NCBI GenBank assembly: GCA_013619005.1
Contig: JABXKY010000292.1
Coordinates: 1-18,209, forward strand
Direction: 5' to 3'
Length of the DNA stretch: 18,209 nucleotides
From: Candidatus Bathyarchaeota archaeon
Lineage (GTDB): Archaea > Thermoproteota > Bathyarchaeia > TCS64
The notes below the pieces were generated by a model. That model did no database searches. It was not told where the DNA came from and was given only the letters and a program-made list of their open reading frames with translations. The position numbers and the translations under genes are program-made. This document shows positions 1-7,927 of the stretch, one piece after another (the first letter of the stretch is position 1; each line of letters begins with the position of its first letter).

Positions 1-79
1 AGGAATATTTTATATAAATCAGCCCGTCATGACCCAGAAATCAACTCGCACCCCATATAAACCTTGGATGCGCGCGCGT

Positions 80-86
80 TTTATAT
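80..86 (+). promoter_or_regulatory. TATA-like box for the URO-D-fold gene
   Basis: A TTTATAT core follows a GC-rich stretch. Archaeal transcription normally starts about 25 bases downstream, here near 107-110, so the in-frame TTG at 102 would lie at or before the transcript start. That favours the ATG at 183 as the translation start. Another strong AT-rich TATA-like run lies at 9-17, so promoter choice is not certain. Confidence 0.45.
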
Positions 87-182
87 CGAGATAGGGGGGA
101 GTTGGAGTATCTCCATAGTGATCATTTACTCGAGTCAGCAGATAGTGATTTTAAGTCATGTACCAAGTTTGATCTGATAGCA

Positions 183-1247
183 ATGAAGTCTGATCGATTT
201 GAAAGAGTAATGGCGGTAATGCGAAGGGAAGAACCCGACAGGGTACCTTGGAGCGTCTGGGGACATTACCCCGCAGTAGACTGGCTAGGCTACTATAGCT
301 GGGAGCTATCTCAGAGGAACGGCGAGGAAGCCGCAAGAGCCCACATAGCCATGCTCAGGGTACTGGACTACAAGATGGACCTACTCAAGGTAACCCCATT
401 CTACAGGTTCATGCCAATGCAGTGGGGTAGTAAATTCAAGTTCAAGAACAACGAAGAGGACGCCCCCACCCTCGACACCGTAGTCAAGGAAACAAAGGAC
501 TGGGAAAAGCTCTGGGTTCTAGACCCTAAGAAGGAGCTTAGGGAGTTCGTTAGGACCAACGAGATACTCTCAAGGGACATGAAGCACATGCCCGTAATTT
601 ACACGATCCCGAGCCCTATAATCCAGGCAATGAACGGCGTAGGAACCCCTGAGAGGGTACTAGAGGACATGAAGAAAGACCCCGACAGCCTCAGACACGG
701 TCTTGATATCATCACAGAGACCACCATCGACTTCACCAAGGCATGCATCGATGCAGGGGCCAACGGTATATTCTACGGCATCGGTGGCGGAGGAAGGATC
801 TGGAAGGATTTCACAGTCCCACAGCTCGACGAGTATGCATACGGCTACGACAAGAAGGTACTAGATGCTATTGACTGCGACATTAAAATGATGCACATCT
901 GCAGCACACCCCAGGGTAGCCCCAAGGACCAGAATCTCATGGAGAGCGGCTGGTTCCGCAAATACCCCGTGGACATGATCAACTGGGACGCCCACGAGTA
1001 CACCTGGCTAGACAAGGCCAAGAAGATCTACGGCGACAAATTCGCTATCTGCGGAGGACTTGATAGAGTCCACTCCTTGAGAAAAGGCGATATCCCAGCC
1101 ATCGAGGCAGATGTCAAAATGGCAGTCGAAGACGCAGCAGAGGGAGGTGGATTCATGTTAGGCCCCGGATGTACGGTCTATCAGGATATGCCAAGGAAAA
1201 GCTATAACGCAGTTGGTAGAGCCGCAATAAAGTACGGTTACTATTAA
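183..1247 (+). CDS. Uroporphyrinogen decarboxylase-fold protein, probable corrinoid-dependent methyltransferase
   Basis: This 354-residue protein has the URO-D fold family look: an N-terminal segment ending REEPDRVPW (residues 15-23), and the C-terminal pattern GGLD followed by GPGC. His238 and Cys240 (H-I-C) together with Cys330 match the H-x-C...C zinc signature of the MtaA/MtbA/CmuA methylcobamide methyltransferases. Heme-pathway decarboxylases lack this set. The likely role is therefore methyl transfer between a corrinoid protein and a thiol or related acceptor; this is inferred from family knowledge. The frame is open from a TTG at 102, adding 27 residues. I chose ATG 183 because the added stretch is unlike the family N-terminus and lies at the probable transcript start. 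No corrinoid protein or substrate-specific partner is visible in the window. The gene converges on the rRNA operon. Confidence 0.8.
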   Translation: MKSDRFERVMAVMRREEPDRVPWSVWGHYPAVDWLGYYSWELSQRNGEEAARAHIAMLRVLDYKMDLLKVTPFYRFMPMQWGSKFKFKNNEEDAPTLDTVVKETKDWEKLWVLDPKKELREFVRTNEILSRDMKHMPVIYTIPSPIIQAMNGVGTPERVLEDMKKDPDSLRHGLDIITETTIDFTKACIDAGANGIFYGIGGGGRIWKDFTVPQLDEYAYGYDKKVLDAIDCDIKMMHICSTPQGSPKDQNLMESGWFRKYPVDMINWDAHEYTWLDKAKKIYGDKFAICGGLDRVHSLRKGDIPAIEADVKMAVEDAAEGGGFMLGPGCTVYQDMPRKSYNAVGRAAIKYGYY

Positions 1248-1316
1248 TCCCCCACAACCATCTACACAAAGCTCCTCTCCCTAGTTTCTCACCTAGAAAA
1301 TAATTACACAACCCGA

Positions 1317-1341
1317 GCCTGAAGGCATGAGTTCTGTTTTT
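1317..1341 (+). terminator. Possible terminator of the URO-D-fold gene
   Basis: A very short hairpin (GCCT, two-base loop, AGGC) is followed by a T-rich run ending in five Ts. Archaeal terminators are often just oligo-T tracts, so the T run is the better part of the evidence. It lies between the gene's stop and the end of the oppositely transcribed rRNA operon. Confidence 0.3.
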
Positions 1342-1372
1342 CAACCCACGCATTACCATCATTTTCATTATT

Positions 1373-1386
1373 ATTGTATGTACAAT
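1373..1386. repeat. Small palindrome downstream of the rRNA operon
   Basis: ATTGTA and TACAAT form a perfect 6+6 inverted repeat with a two-base centre, just beyond the rRNA terminator hairpin. It could be a second termination element or a protein site; nothing else in the window decides this. Confidence 0.3.
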
Positions 1387-1395
1387 ATCTCAAAA

Positions 1396-1431
1396 CGCAA
1401 GAAACCCAGCTACCGCTGGGTCAAGTTTGCG
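1396..1431 (-). terminator. Terminator-like hairpin after the 23S rRNA
   Basis: Read on the minus strand, an outer CGCAA/TTGCG pair encloses a perfect seven-pair stem, ACCCAGC with GCTGGGT (1404-1410 and 1415-1421), around a four-base loop. It is followed by TTTT. It lies 27 bases beyond the pre-23S processing stem. It is the likely end of the rRNA transcript, or a trailer structure. Confidence 0.55.
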
Positions 1432-1457
1432 TATGAAAAATGTTGGCAACCATGTAC

Positions 1458-1487
1458 GGCTCCGATATCTCCTATGAGAACAGTAAT
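1458..1487 (-). other. Trailer arm of the pre-23S processing stem
   Basis: This arm pairs with 4484-4513. Going inwards from the outer end there are eight pairs, a three-base bulge on this arm (1466-1468), four pairs (CTCC/GGAG), a three-base bulge on the other arm, then 15 pairs with two G-U. This is the canonical archaeal bulge-helix-bulge cut by the tRNA splicing endonuclease to free, and usually circularise, pre-23S RNA. Confidence 0.85.
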
Positions 1488-1491
1488 TACT

Positions 1492-4480
1492 AAAGCTGGT
1501 CTTTTGAGCTATTGGGGAATGTGGGCTGAATACCTCGGCCTAAGCCTTGGCACGTACACCCCATTTCCATCAAACCGGTCTTCTACCGGCGCTCTCCAAC
1601 CCGAAGGTTCGGAAGTCTCTTTTTAGGAGAGGCTTCGAGCTTAGATGCTTTCAGCTCTTATCCTACGCGGCGTAGCTACCCGGCGGTGCCTTATCAGACA
1701 ACCGGTTCACCAGAGGCCACAGCGCATTGTTCCTCTCGTACTGAATGCCCTTTCCCCTCAGACTTCCAACACTCCCAGTAAATAAAATCCGACCTGTCTC
1801 GCGACGGTCTAAACCCAACTCACGATCCCTTTTAATAGGCGAGCAGCCTCACCCTTGGCCCCTTATGCAAGGCCAGGATAGGAAGAGTCGACATCGAGGT
1901 ACCGAACCGCGAGGTCGATGCGAACTCTCGCCCGCGACAAGCCTGTTATCCCCGGGGTAACTTTTCTGACACTACCAACCCTCATTAATAAGGACCTGAT
2001 AGCTCGTTAAGCCTGGCTTTCACCTTCGGAAATCCTATTGTTAGATATCCGATCAATCTAGCTTTTGCCTTTACACTCTACGAAGGGTTTCTGTCCCTCC
2101 TGAGCTAGACTTTGGGCCCCCTCGATTCCTTTTCAAGGGGGTGCCGCCCCAGCCGAACTGCCCATCAGCCGATGTCCCAGACAGCTAAGGTCTTGGTAAG
2201 GGAAATAGTCACAAATGTGTAGTGTTCCATTGACGCCTCCTGCACACCCAGAGATGCGCACTCATCGGCTCCTACATACGCTCTGCAAAAGCAACCATGT
2301 CCCAACAACTGACTGCAGTAAAGCTCCACGGGGTCTTCTTGTTCCACTGGAAGTCGCTGGACTGTTCGTCCAGCAGGTGGGTTCACCGGGGTCTAAGCGG
2401 GGACAGTGGGGTCCTCGTGGATCCATTCATGCACGTCGTAACTTACACGACAAGGCATTTGGCTACCTTGAGAGAGTCAGAGTTACTCCCGTCGTTTAGC
2501 GGTCCTTAGCCCGGTTGAAATCAGGTTTCAGATACCACCACTGGACAGGATTCAATAACCGTACACACCCTTACGGGCTTGCGGTTACCTATGTTTTTAT
2601 TAAACAGCCGGAACCCCCTTGTCACTGCGACCTGCCACGCCATCTTTCGAAAGCACAGCAGGCACTCCTTATACCTAAGATACGGAGCTAATTTGCCGAA
2701 TTCCCTCGCTTAGATTTTCCCCGACACGCCTTGGGCTACTCACCCTGAGCACCTGTGTTGGTTCTGGGTACGAATATGGAAGATCCATCCTCACAAAATT
2801 TTCACGGAGTCCAAGGTTCAGCTGAATCCTCCTAACGGAGGACTATTCATGGTTTCTTCCGGTTCTCACCATTACGGTACTCCCCGGAATTATACATTTA
2901 AACAGGGCGACAACCCTGCTCAACCTTCCCCGAACTGTCGATTGTGAGGCTTTGAGTTACCTCGTGTACTTCCATAGCACTGGAATATTAACCAGTTCCC
3001 CTTTCGACCAGTCATGTTAACGCTGGACTTAGGATCGGCTAACTCTAGGCTGACGACGCATTGCCTAGAAACCCTTGCTCTTTCGGCGATCGGGATTCTC
3101 ACCCGACTATGCTGTTACTACCACCGGGATCTGCAATCCCTGCACGGTCCACAAGAGGTCACCCCCTTGCTTCCGCCCATGCGGGACGCCTTCCTAACAC
3201 AAATTTAAAATTGCCTAAGGTATCGGCACCTGGCTTGAGACCCGTCCATCTTCGGGGCCCCAATCCTCGGCGGGTGATCTGTAACGATTTCTTTAAAGGA
3301 TAGCTGCTTCTAAGCTTACCTCCCCGCTGTCTTAGCATTACGACGCCCTTTGATTTATCACTTAGCCAGGATTGAGGGGCCTTAACCTTAGTCTGGGTTG
3401 TCCCCCTCCCGGAGCAGTAGCTTAACCACTGCATCCCGTCTCCCGAGATCTTCGACGCATGCGTATTCGGAGTTTAAAAGGTTGGTGAAGGATTTCTCCT
3501 CCGTGCCACCCGATTAGTGCTCTACCCCGCAAGCAGTCTCACTCGAGGCTATGCTGCGACATACTTCGGAAGGAACTAGCTATCACCAGGTTAGATTGGT
3601 CTATTGCCCCTTTTCCCAAATCAGATAAATGAATTGCATATCAATACTATTGCGGGCCTCCATCAGGCTTTCGCCTGACTTCACCCTGTTCAGGAAAAGA
3701 TCACCTGGTTTCTAGTCTCACTCACGTGACTCCGGGCCCTATTCAGACCCAGCGGCTCGCCCGAAGGCTGCCCGCACTTTGGTTTCCCTGAGATTACGAT
3801 TAAATCTTAGTCTCGCCACATAAGTGAACTCCCCGGTCCGTGATTCGAAACGGAACATAGAACGCCGGTCCACATCATCCTAATTGCACGTTACCATGCA
3901 TTCGTTCTGATGCTTCAACCCTTTTGCGCCCTAACCGTCTGTAACTGTGTGATTTCAGGCTCTTTTGACGCCCCTCCCGGGGGTCTTTTCAACTTTCCGT
4001 CACCGTACTAATACGCTATCGGTCTTGAGTTGTATTTAGTTTTAGAAGTTAATGCCTCCCATATTCACACTGGATTCCCAACCAGTGCTACTCAGGAACC
4101 AAGAACGTTCCTCTCGATTTACGTCTACAGGACTATCACCTTCTTTGGTGGATCTTTTCAGAACACTTTGACTTCATCGAGGAGGATCTATCTTGGCCCA
4201 TACACCACATCTCCATCATGTTTCCATGAGGATTCAGTTTGAACTTTTTCCTGTTCGCTCGCCGCTAATAAGGAAATCACAATTGTTTTCTCTTCCTCCC
4301 CCTACTAAGATGTTTCAGTTCGGAGGGTTCCCGCTCCCGTAGGAGCACTAAGAGGAAGTCCTATTCGGGCATCTCCGGATCATAGATTGCGTGCATCTAC
4401 CCGGAGCTTATCGCAGCTTGCCACGCCCTTCTTCGGCACTCAAGCCAAGTCATCCATCACACAGCGTAGTAACCAGCAAA
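1492..4480 (-). rRNA. 23S ribosomal RNA
   Basis: The minus strand carries universally conserved 23S segments. The sarcin-ricin loop AGTACGAGAGGAAC is at 1729-1742. The GGGGATAACAGGCT stretch of domain V lies near 1940-1955. The domain I start, resembling GGATG...CTGCGATAAGC, lies near 4400-4455. The ends are set by helix 1, GCTGGT (4472-4477) pairing with ACCAGC (1495-1500), and by the surrounding processing stem; they are good to a few bases. The length of about 2,990 bases is normal for archaea, leaving no room for an intron or large insertion. The apparent open frames inside it are chance frames. No 5S gene follows. Confidence 0.97.
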
Positions 4481-4483
4481 TAT

Positions 4484-4513
4484 ATTACTGTTCCCACAGC
4501 TGGAGTCGGAGCC
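4484..4513 (-). other. Leader arm of the pre-23S processing stem
   Basis: This is the partner of 1458-1487. From the outside it reads GGCTCCGA, then CTCC, a three-base AGC bulge (4499-4501) and a 15-base strand that pairs fully with the trailer, two of the pairs being G-U. With the opposing three-base bulge this makes an exact 3-4-3 bulge-helix-bulge. Confidence 0.85.
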
Positions 4514-4618
4514 TATACATGGCCTCATCATCGTTCCCAGATGTCCAATCTTCGGGACGATTTAGCCCTTCACCCCCGACATTTCTCTCGGGAGTTGCAC
4601 ATTTTGATTTTGAGTTTT

Positions 4619-4640
4619 GGGTCGAGCGGACATTCCTCGC
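4619..4640 (-). other. Trailer arm of the pre-16S processing stem
   Basis: GCTCGACCC (4619-4627) pairs over nine bases with GGGTCGAGC in the leader, and GCGAGG (4635-4640) pairs over six bases with CCTCGC. The seven bases between the two helices are the expected place for endonuclease cleavage, but they do not give as clean a 3-4-3 geometry as the 23S stem. Confidence 0.75.
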
Positions 4641-4661
4641 ACTATTCCGTTTTTTTGTCTT

Positions 4662-6159
<1,498 letters not shown>

Positions 6160-6440
6160 GAGGATGATCGCAATCATCTTGTATGTGTTGTTAATTTAGA
6201 ATATAGCGAGGAAACATTTCCTGCTCGACCCTTATCAGACCCGAAGACATCACTGTCTTTTTTCGCGTCTTCATACATTTACCCGCCACTGGAGCCCGGT
6301 CAGTCATCCTGAGGCAAACGCCTTTGTCAGACCGGAGCCGCCGACTATGAGCGGATGCGATTGCTCGCACCAACCCTTCCACATTATCTGAATAAAAACA
6401 TTCCTCTTTTCTTTGCGAAAGGTTAATTAAGTAAAAAAAG
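6160..6440 (-). other. rRNA operon leader and promoter region
   Basis: No gene is seen here. Read on the minus strand it holds several stems: TGCGA/TCGCA (6353-6371 region), GAAGAC/GTCTTC around 6240-6275, and the 16S leader arm. A T-rich CTTTTTTTAC element (6431-6440) and GTTTTTATTC (6390-6399) are the best candidates for a TATA box. Neither matches the archaeal consensus well, so the exact promoter is uncertain. Confidence 0.4.
6206..6231 (-). other. Leader arm of the pre-16S processing stem
   Basis: GGGTCGAGC (6223-6231) and CCTCGC (6206-6211) pair with the trailer arm at 4619-4640. The strand between them is 11 bases here against seven in the trailer, so the centre is an asymmetric internal loop or an irregular bulge-helix-bulge. 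Confidence 0.75.
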
Positions 6441-6532
6441 CTGGCGTAACTCCGATAATCATGATTTATTGTCAGATGAGGATGAGATAATCCATAATGA
6501 ATTTAGATGAAAATAGAAGACGAGAAATATGA

Positions 6533-7057
6533 TTATTCGGACAATGGTTGGTCAGATTCATGAGTTTCTGGGGTTTTTCTTGATTTTAGCTTCTCAAGCT
6601 CCTGCAACAGAAAGGCCTCATATTTTTCCTCAAACTGCAGTTGTGCTTCATCAGATCTTTTTCCCACCTTGCCACGTACTGTTGTCGTCACCGAGCTAAT
6701 TCGGTCCAAAGCCTCTTCCGCCAAGAATTTCCCAGCAGCAAACATCGATAGCCCCAGCTTGTTAACTAGGTTGAACTGGCTCTCAATCTGATCCTGAAAT
6801 GTCCCATGGGTAGACAACTCATCCAGCCCCTCGGTCGTGATTGTGAACTTGCCTCCGTTAAGCTCAGAAATCAAGCCGTCTCGAACTAGTCTCCCTAATA
6901 AGGGATAGATCAGTCCAGGAGAGGGGGCCCAGTCGCCATCGCTTCTATCAATGGATTCCTCAATGATCCCTTTCCCTGTGAGTTCCTTCTCAGATAACAG
7001 GTACAGCACATAGTATCTAGTAAAACCTCTTGGGACTTTGCCTGGTGTCAGTGTCAT
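6533..7057 (-). CDS. PadR-family transcriptional regulator
   Basis: The 174-residue protein opens with a winged-helix domain at roughly residues 8-85. It has the typical PadR run GFTRYYVLYLL (11-21), a recognition-helix stretch SPGLIYPLLGRLVRDGLI (46-63), and a wing ending KFTITTEGLDEL. A charged helical C-terminus (about 86-160) should form the dimerisation arm. ATG 7057 has a good Shine-Dalgarno AGGTGA six bases upstream. PadR proteins are ligand-responsive repressors that often control themselves and a neighbouring gene. The likely target here is its own promoter, which is bracketed by repeated TATCGC half-sites. The regulated partner may be the divergent gene at 7242. The inducer cannot be told from sequence. 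Confidence 0.88.
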   Translation of the reverse strand: MTLTPGKVPRGFTRYYVLYLLSEKELTGKGIIEESIDRSDGDWAPSPGLIYPLLGRLVRDGLISELNGGKFTITTEGLDELSTHGTFQDQIESQFNLVNKLGLSMFAAGKFLAEEALDRISSVTTTVRGKVGKRSDEAQLQFEEKYEAFLLQELEKLKSRKTPETHESDQPLSE

Positions 7058-7074
7058 TCAAATCACCTGTTTCT

Positions 7075-7083
7075 CTGGCGATA
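7075..7083 (-). promoter_or_regulatory. Second TATCGCCAG half-site near the PadR transcript start
   Basis: On the minus strand TATCGCCAG repeats, with one change, the TATCGCTAG that forms half of the upstream palindrome (7114-7122). It falls about 25 bases past the TATA box, at the predicted transcription start, where a bound repressor would block initiation. Confidence 0.4.
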
Positions 7084-7097
7084 CTAATCAGACAGGG

Positions 7098-7106
7098 AAA
7101 TATAAG
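7098..7106 (-). promoter_or_regulatory. TATA box of the PadR gene
   Basis: The minus strand reads CTTATATTT, 41 bases from the start codon. The predicted transcript start is near 7076, giving a short leader that still includes the Shine-Dalgarno site. Confidence 0.55.
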
Positions 7107-7107
7107 T

Positions 7108-7123
7108 ATATCACTAGCGATAT
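7108..7123. promoter_or_regulatory. Candidate PadR operator palindrome
   Basis: ATATCACTAGCGATAT is a 16-base palindrome with a CTAG centre and one mismatched pair. It directly abuts the TATA box of the PadR gene, in the position of the TFB recognition element, so a bound dimer would exclude TFB. Confidence 0.45.
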
Positions 7124-7200
7124 TGTGGTGTGGAGTGTTTGATAAGAATAATATTCGTTTTCAGAGCAAAAACAAGTATTTTGTTGGAAAATATTACCAT

Positions 7201-7211
7201 ATTAAATAAAT
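7201..7211 (+). promoter_or_regulatory. TATA-like box of the TRAM-like gene
   Basis: An ATTAAATAAAT run lies about 35 bases before the TTG start at 7242. The surrounding region is AT-rich throughout, which limits the weight of this match. Confidence 0.3.
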
Positions 7212-7241
7212 AATCCATGTATAATTAAGTAGTGATTTGAA

Positions 7242-7589
7242 TTGTATAACATTGATTCCACTCCAGATATTAGCCTTGGAGACGAGCTTACGGTATTAGT
7301 TTTAAAGGGAAAAGGCGACAGCATCATCAGCCGGATGAAAGATGGGAGAGTGATCTTATTCAACCGGGAAAACGTTCTATTTAATGAACTAGAGCCAGGG
7401 ATGACGGTTCAAGCAAAAGTGAGCTTTATCGCTCAGAATTATATCATCGTTGATCCGGTTTCACCTCCAGAACGAGGGGAAGAGGCGATAAAACTCGGGT
7501 TACAGATGGTTGCCGAGACTGAGAACTGGGAAAACGCGGTAATTGCTAATGCGTTGCTCCATATAATCGATATACTAGAAGAGGCGTAA
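7242..7589 (+). CDS. Small TRAM/OB-fold-like protein
   Basis: The protein has 115 residues. Residues about 12-72 form an all-beta stretch that reads like a TRAM-type OB fold: a first strand LTVLVLKGKGDSI, a dGRVILF hairpin, then a PGMTVQAKVSFIAQNYIIV strand pair. The last 40 residues are helical and acidic. Archaeal single TRAM proteins bind RNA and can act as RNA chaperones, but the C-terminal helix is not part of the classic small TRAM proteins. A role in RNA binding is therefore a guess from fold. The start is TTG; the only upstream in-frame codons run into a stop at 7233-7235. A GTGAT site at 7232-7236 fits the spacing seen for the PadR gene. The gene is divergent from PadR. Confidence 0.7.
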   Translation: MYNIDSTPDISLGDELTVLVLKGKGDSIISRMKDGRVILFNRENVLFNELEPGMTVQAKVSFIAQNYIIVDPVSPPERGEEAIKLGLQMVAETENWENAVIANALLHIIDILEEA

Positions 7590-7592
7590 ACC

Positions 7593-7607
7593 TTTTTCAT
7601 TTTTTTC
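7593..7607 (+). terminator. Oligo-T terminator after the TRAM-like gene
   Basis: Two T runs of five and eight (TTTTTCATTTTTTTC) start four bases after the stop codon. Archaeal RNA polymerase stops on such tracts without a hairpin. Confidence 0.5.
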
Positions 7608-7627
7608 TGCCACAGGAAAAAATCTAC

Positions 7628-7664
7628 CTGTACCTAGAATAGAATCAGGTGGGCGCAGGTACAG
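7628..7664. repeat. Inverted repeat upstream of the amidase operon
   Basis: CTGTACCT (7628-7635) and AGGTACAG (7657-7664) are perfect eight-base inverted arms with a 21-base spacer, and an extra AGGT lies inside at 7647-7650. It sits between the T tract and the TATA box of the next operon, so it may be an upstream regulatory site or an RNA hairpin. Confidence 0.4.
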
Positions 7665-7689
7665 CCAGAATAGGCAAGATCGATTGCAG

Positions 7690-7699
7690 ATTTTTATAG
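7690..7699 (+). promoter_or_regulatory. TATA box of the small-subunit/amidase operon
   Basis: ATTTTTATAG lies about 38 bases before the TTG at 7733, giving a predicted transcript start near 7720, with AGGGAT (7720-7725) as a weak ribosome-binding site. Confidence 0.5.
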
Positions 7700-7732
7700 C
7701 CGCGGGAAGGAGAAGGGTATAGGGATATTTCA

Positions 7733-7927
7733 TTGTCGGACTTGGAGGAGTACACCCAGATGATGCAGGAGACCGCAAGGGCCATATGGGGAGAGGAAAG
7801 GGCGGAGGAGATGAGCGCACATATAGAGGCCATGTCAAAAGCCGTTTGGGTCGTCGGAAATACCGTGCTCGATCCGGGGACCGAGCCGGTTACGAGGCTC
7901 AACCACAGGAGAGAGGCGGGTAGTTGA
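7733..7927 (+). CDS. GatC/AtzG-like small amidase partner protein
   Basis: The protein has 64 residues. It resembles the GatC/AtzG class of small helical proteins that wrap round amidase-signature enzymes. There are two amphipathic helices (about 1-18 and 22-43), then an extended tail with the LDPGTEPVTRL stretch, comparable to the EP-containing tail of GatC and AtzG. The start is TTG. Its stop overlaps the amidase start (shared TTGA at 7924-7927), so the two are translationally coupled and probably made in equal amounts. The likely role is to stabilise or gate the amidase. It is not a true GatC for tRNA amidation unless a GatB exists elsewhere, and the partner here does not look like GatA. 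The assignment rests on context and a short tail motif. Confidence 0.6.
   Translation: MSDLEEYTQMMQETARAIWGEERAEEMSAHIEAMSKAVWVVGNTVLDPGTEPVTRLNHRREAGS

Larger units (their letters stand above)
4481..4661 (-). other. 16S-23S internal transcribed spacer without tRNA
   Basis: This spacer is only about 180 bases. It contains the 16S trailer arm (4619-4640), the 23S leader arm (4484-4513) and a small hairpin near 4572-4593 (CCCGA/TCGGG). I looked for a tRNA-Ala acceptor stem and TTC-loop pattern on both strands and found none. Confidence 0.85.

Noticed and set aside
102..182. TTG start of the URO-D-fold protein
   Set aside because: It lies at or before the transcript start predicted from the TATA box, and the extra 27 residues do not resemble the family N-terminus.
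4514..4618. tRNA in the rRNA spacer
   Set aside because: No acceptor stem, anticodon arm or T-loop pattern could be put together on either strand.
6230..6290. Possible box C/D guide RNA in the 16S leader (GTGATGT and CTGA near each other)
   Set aside because: The C box is off consensus, there is no convincing C'/D' pair, and the same bases form the GAAGAC/GTCTTC stem.
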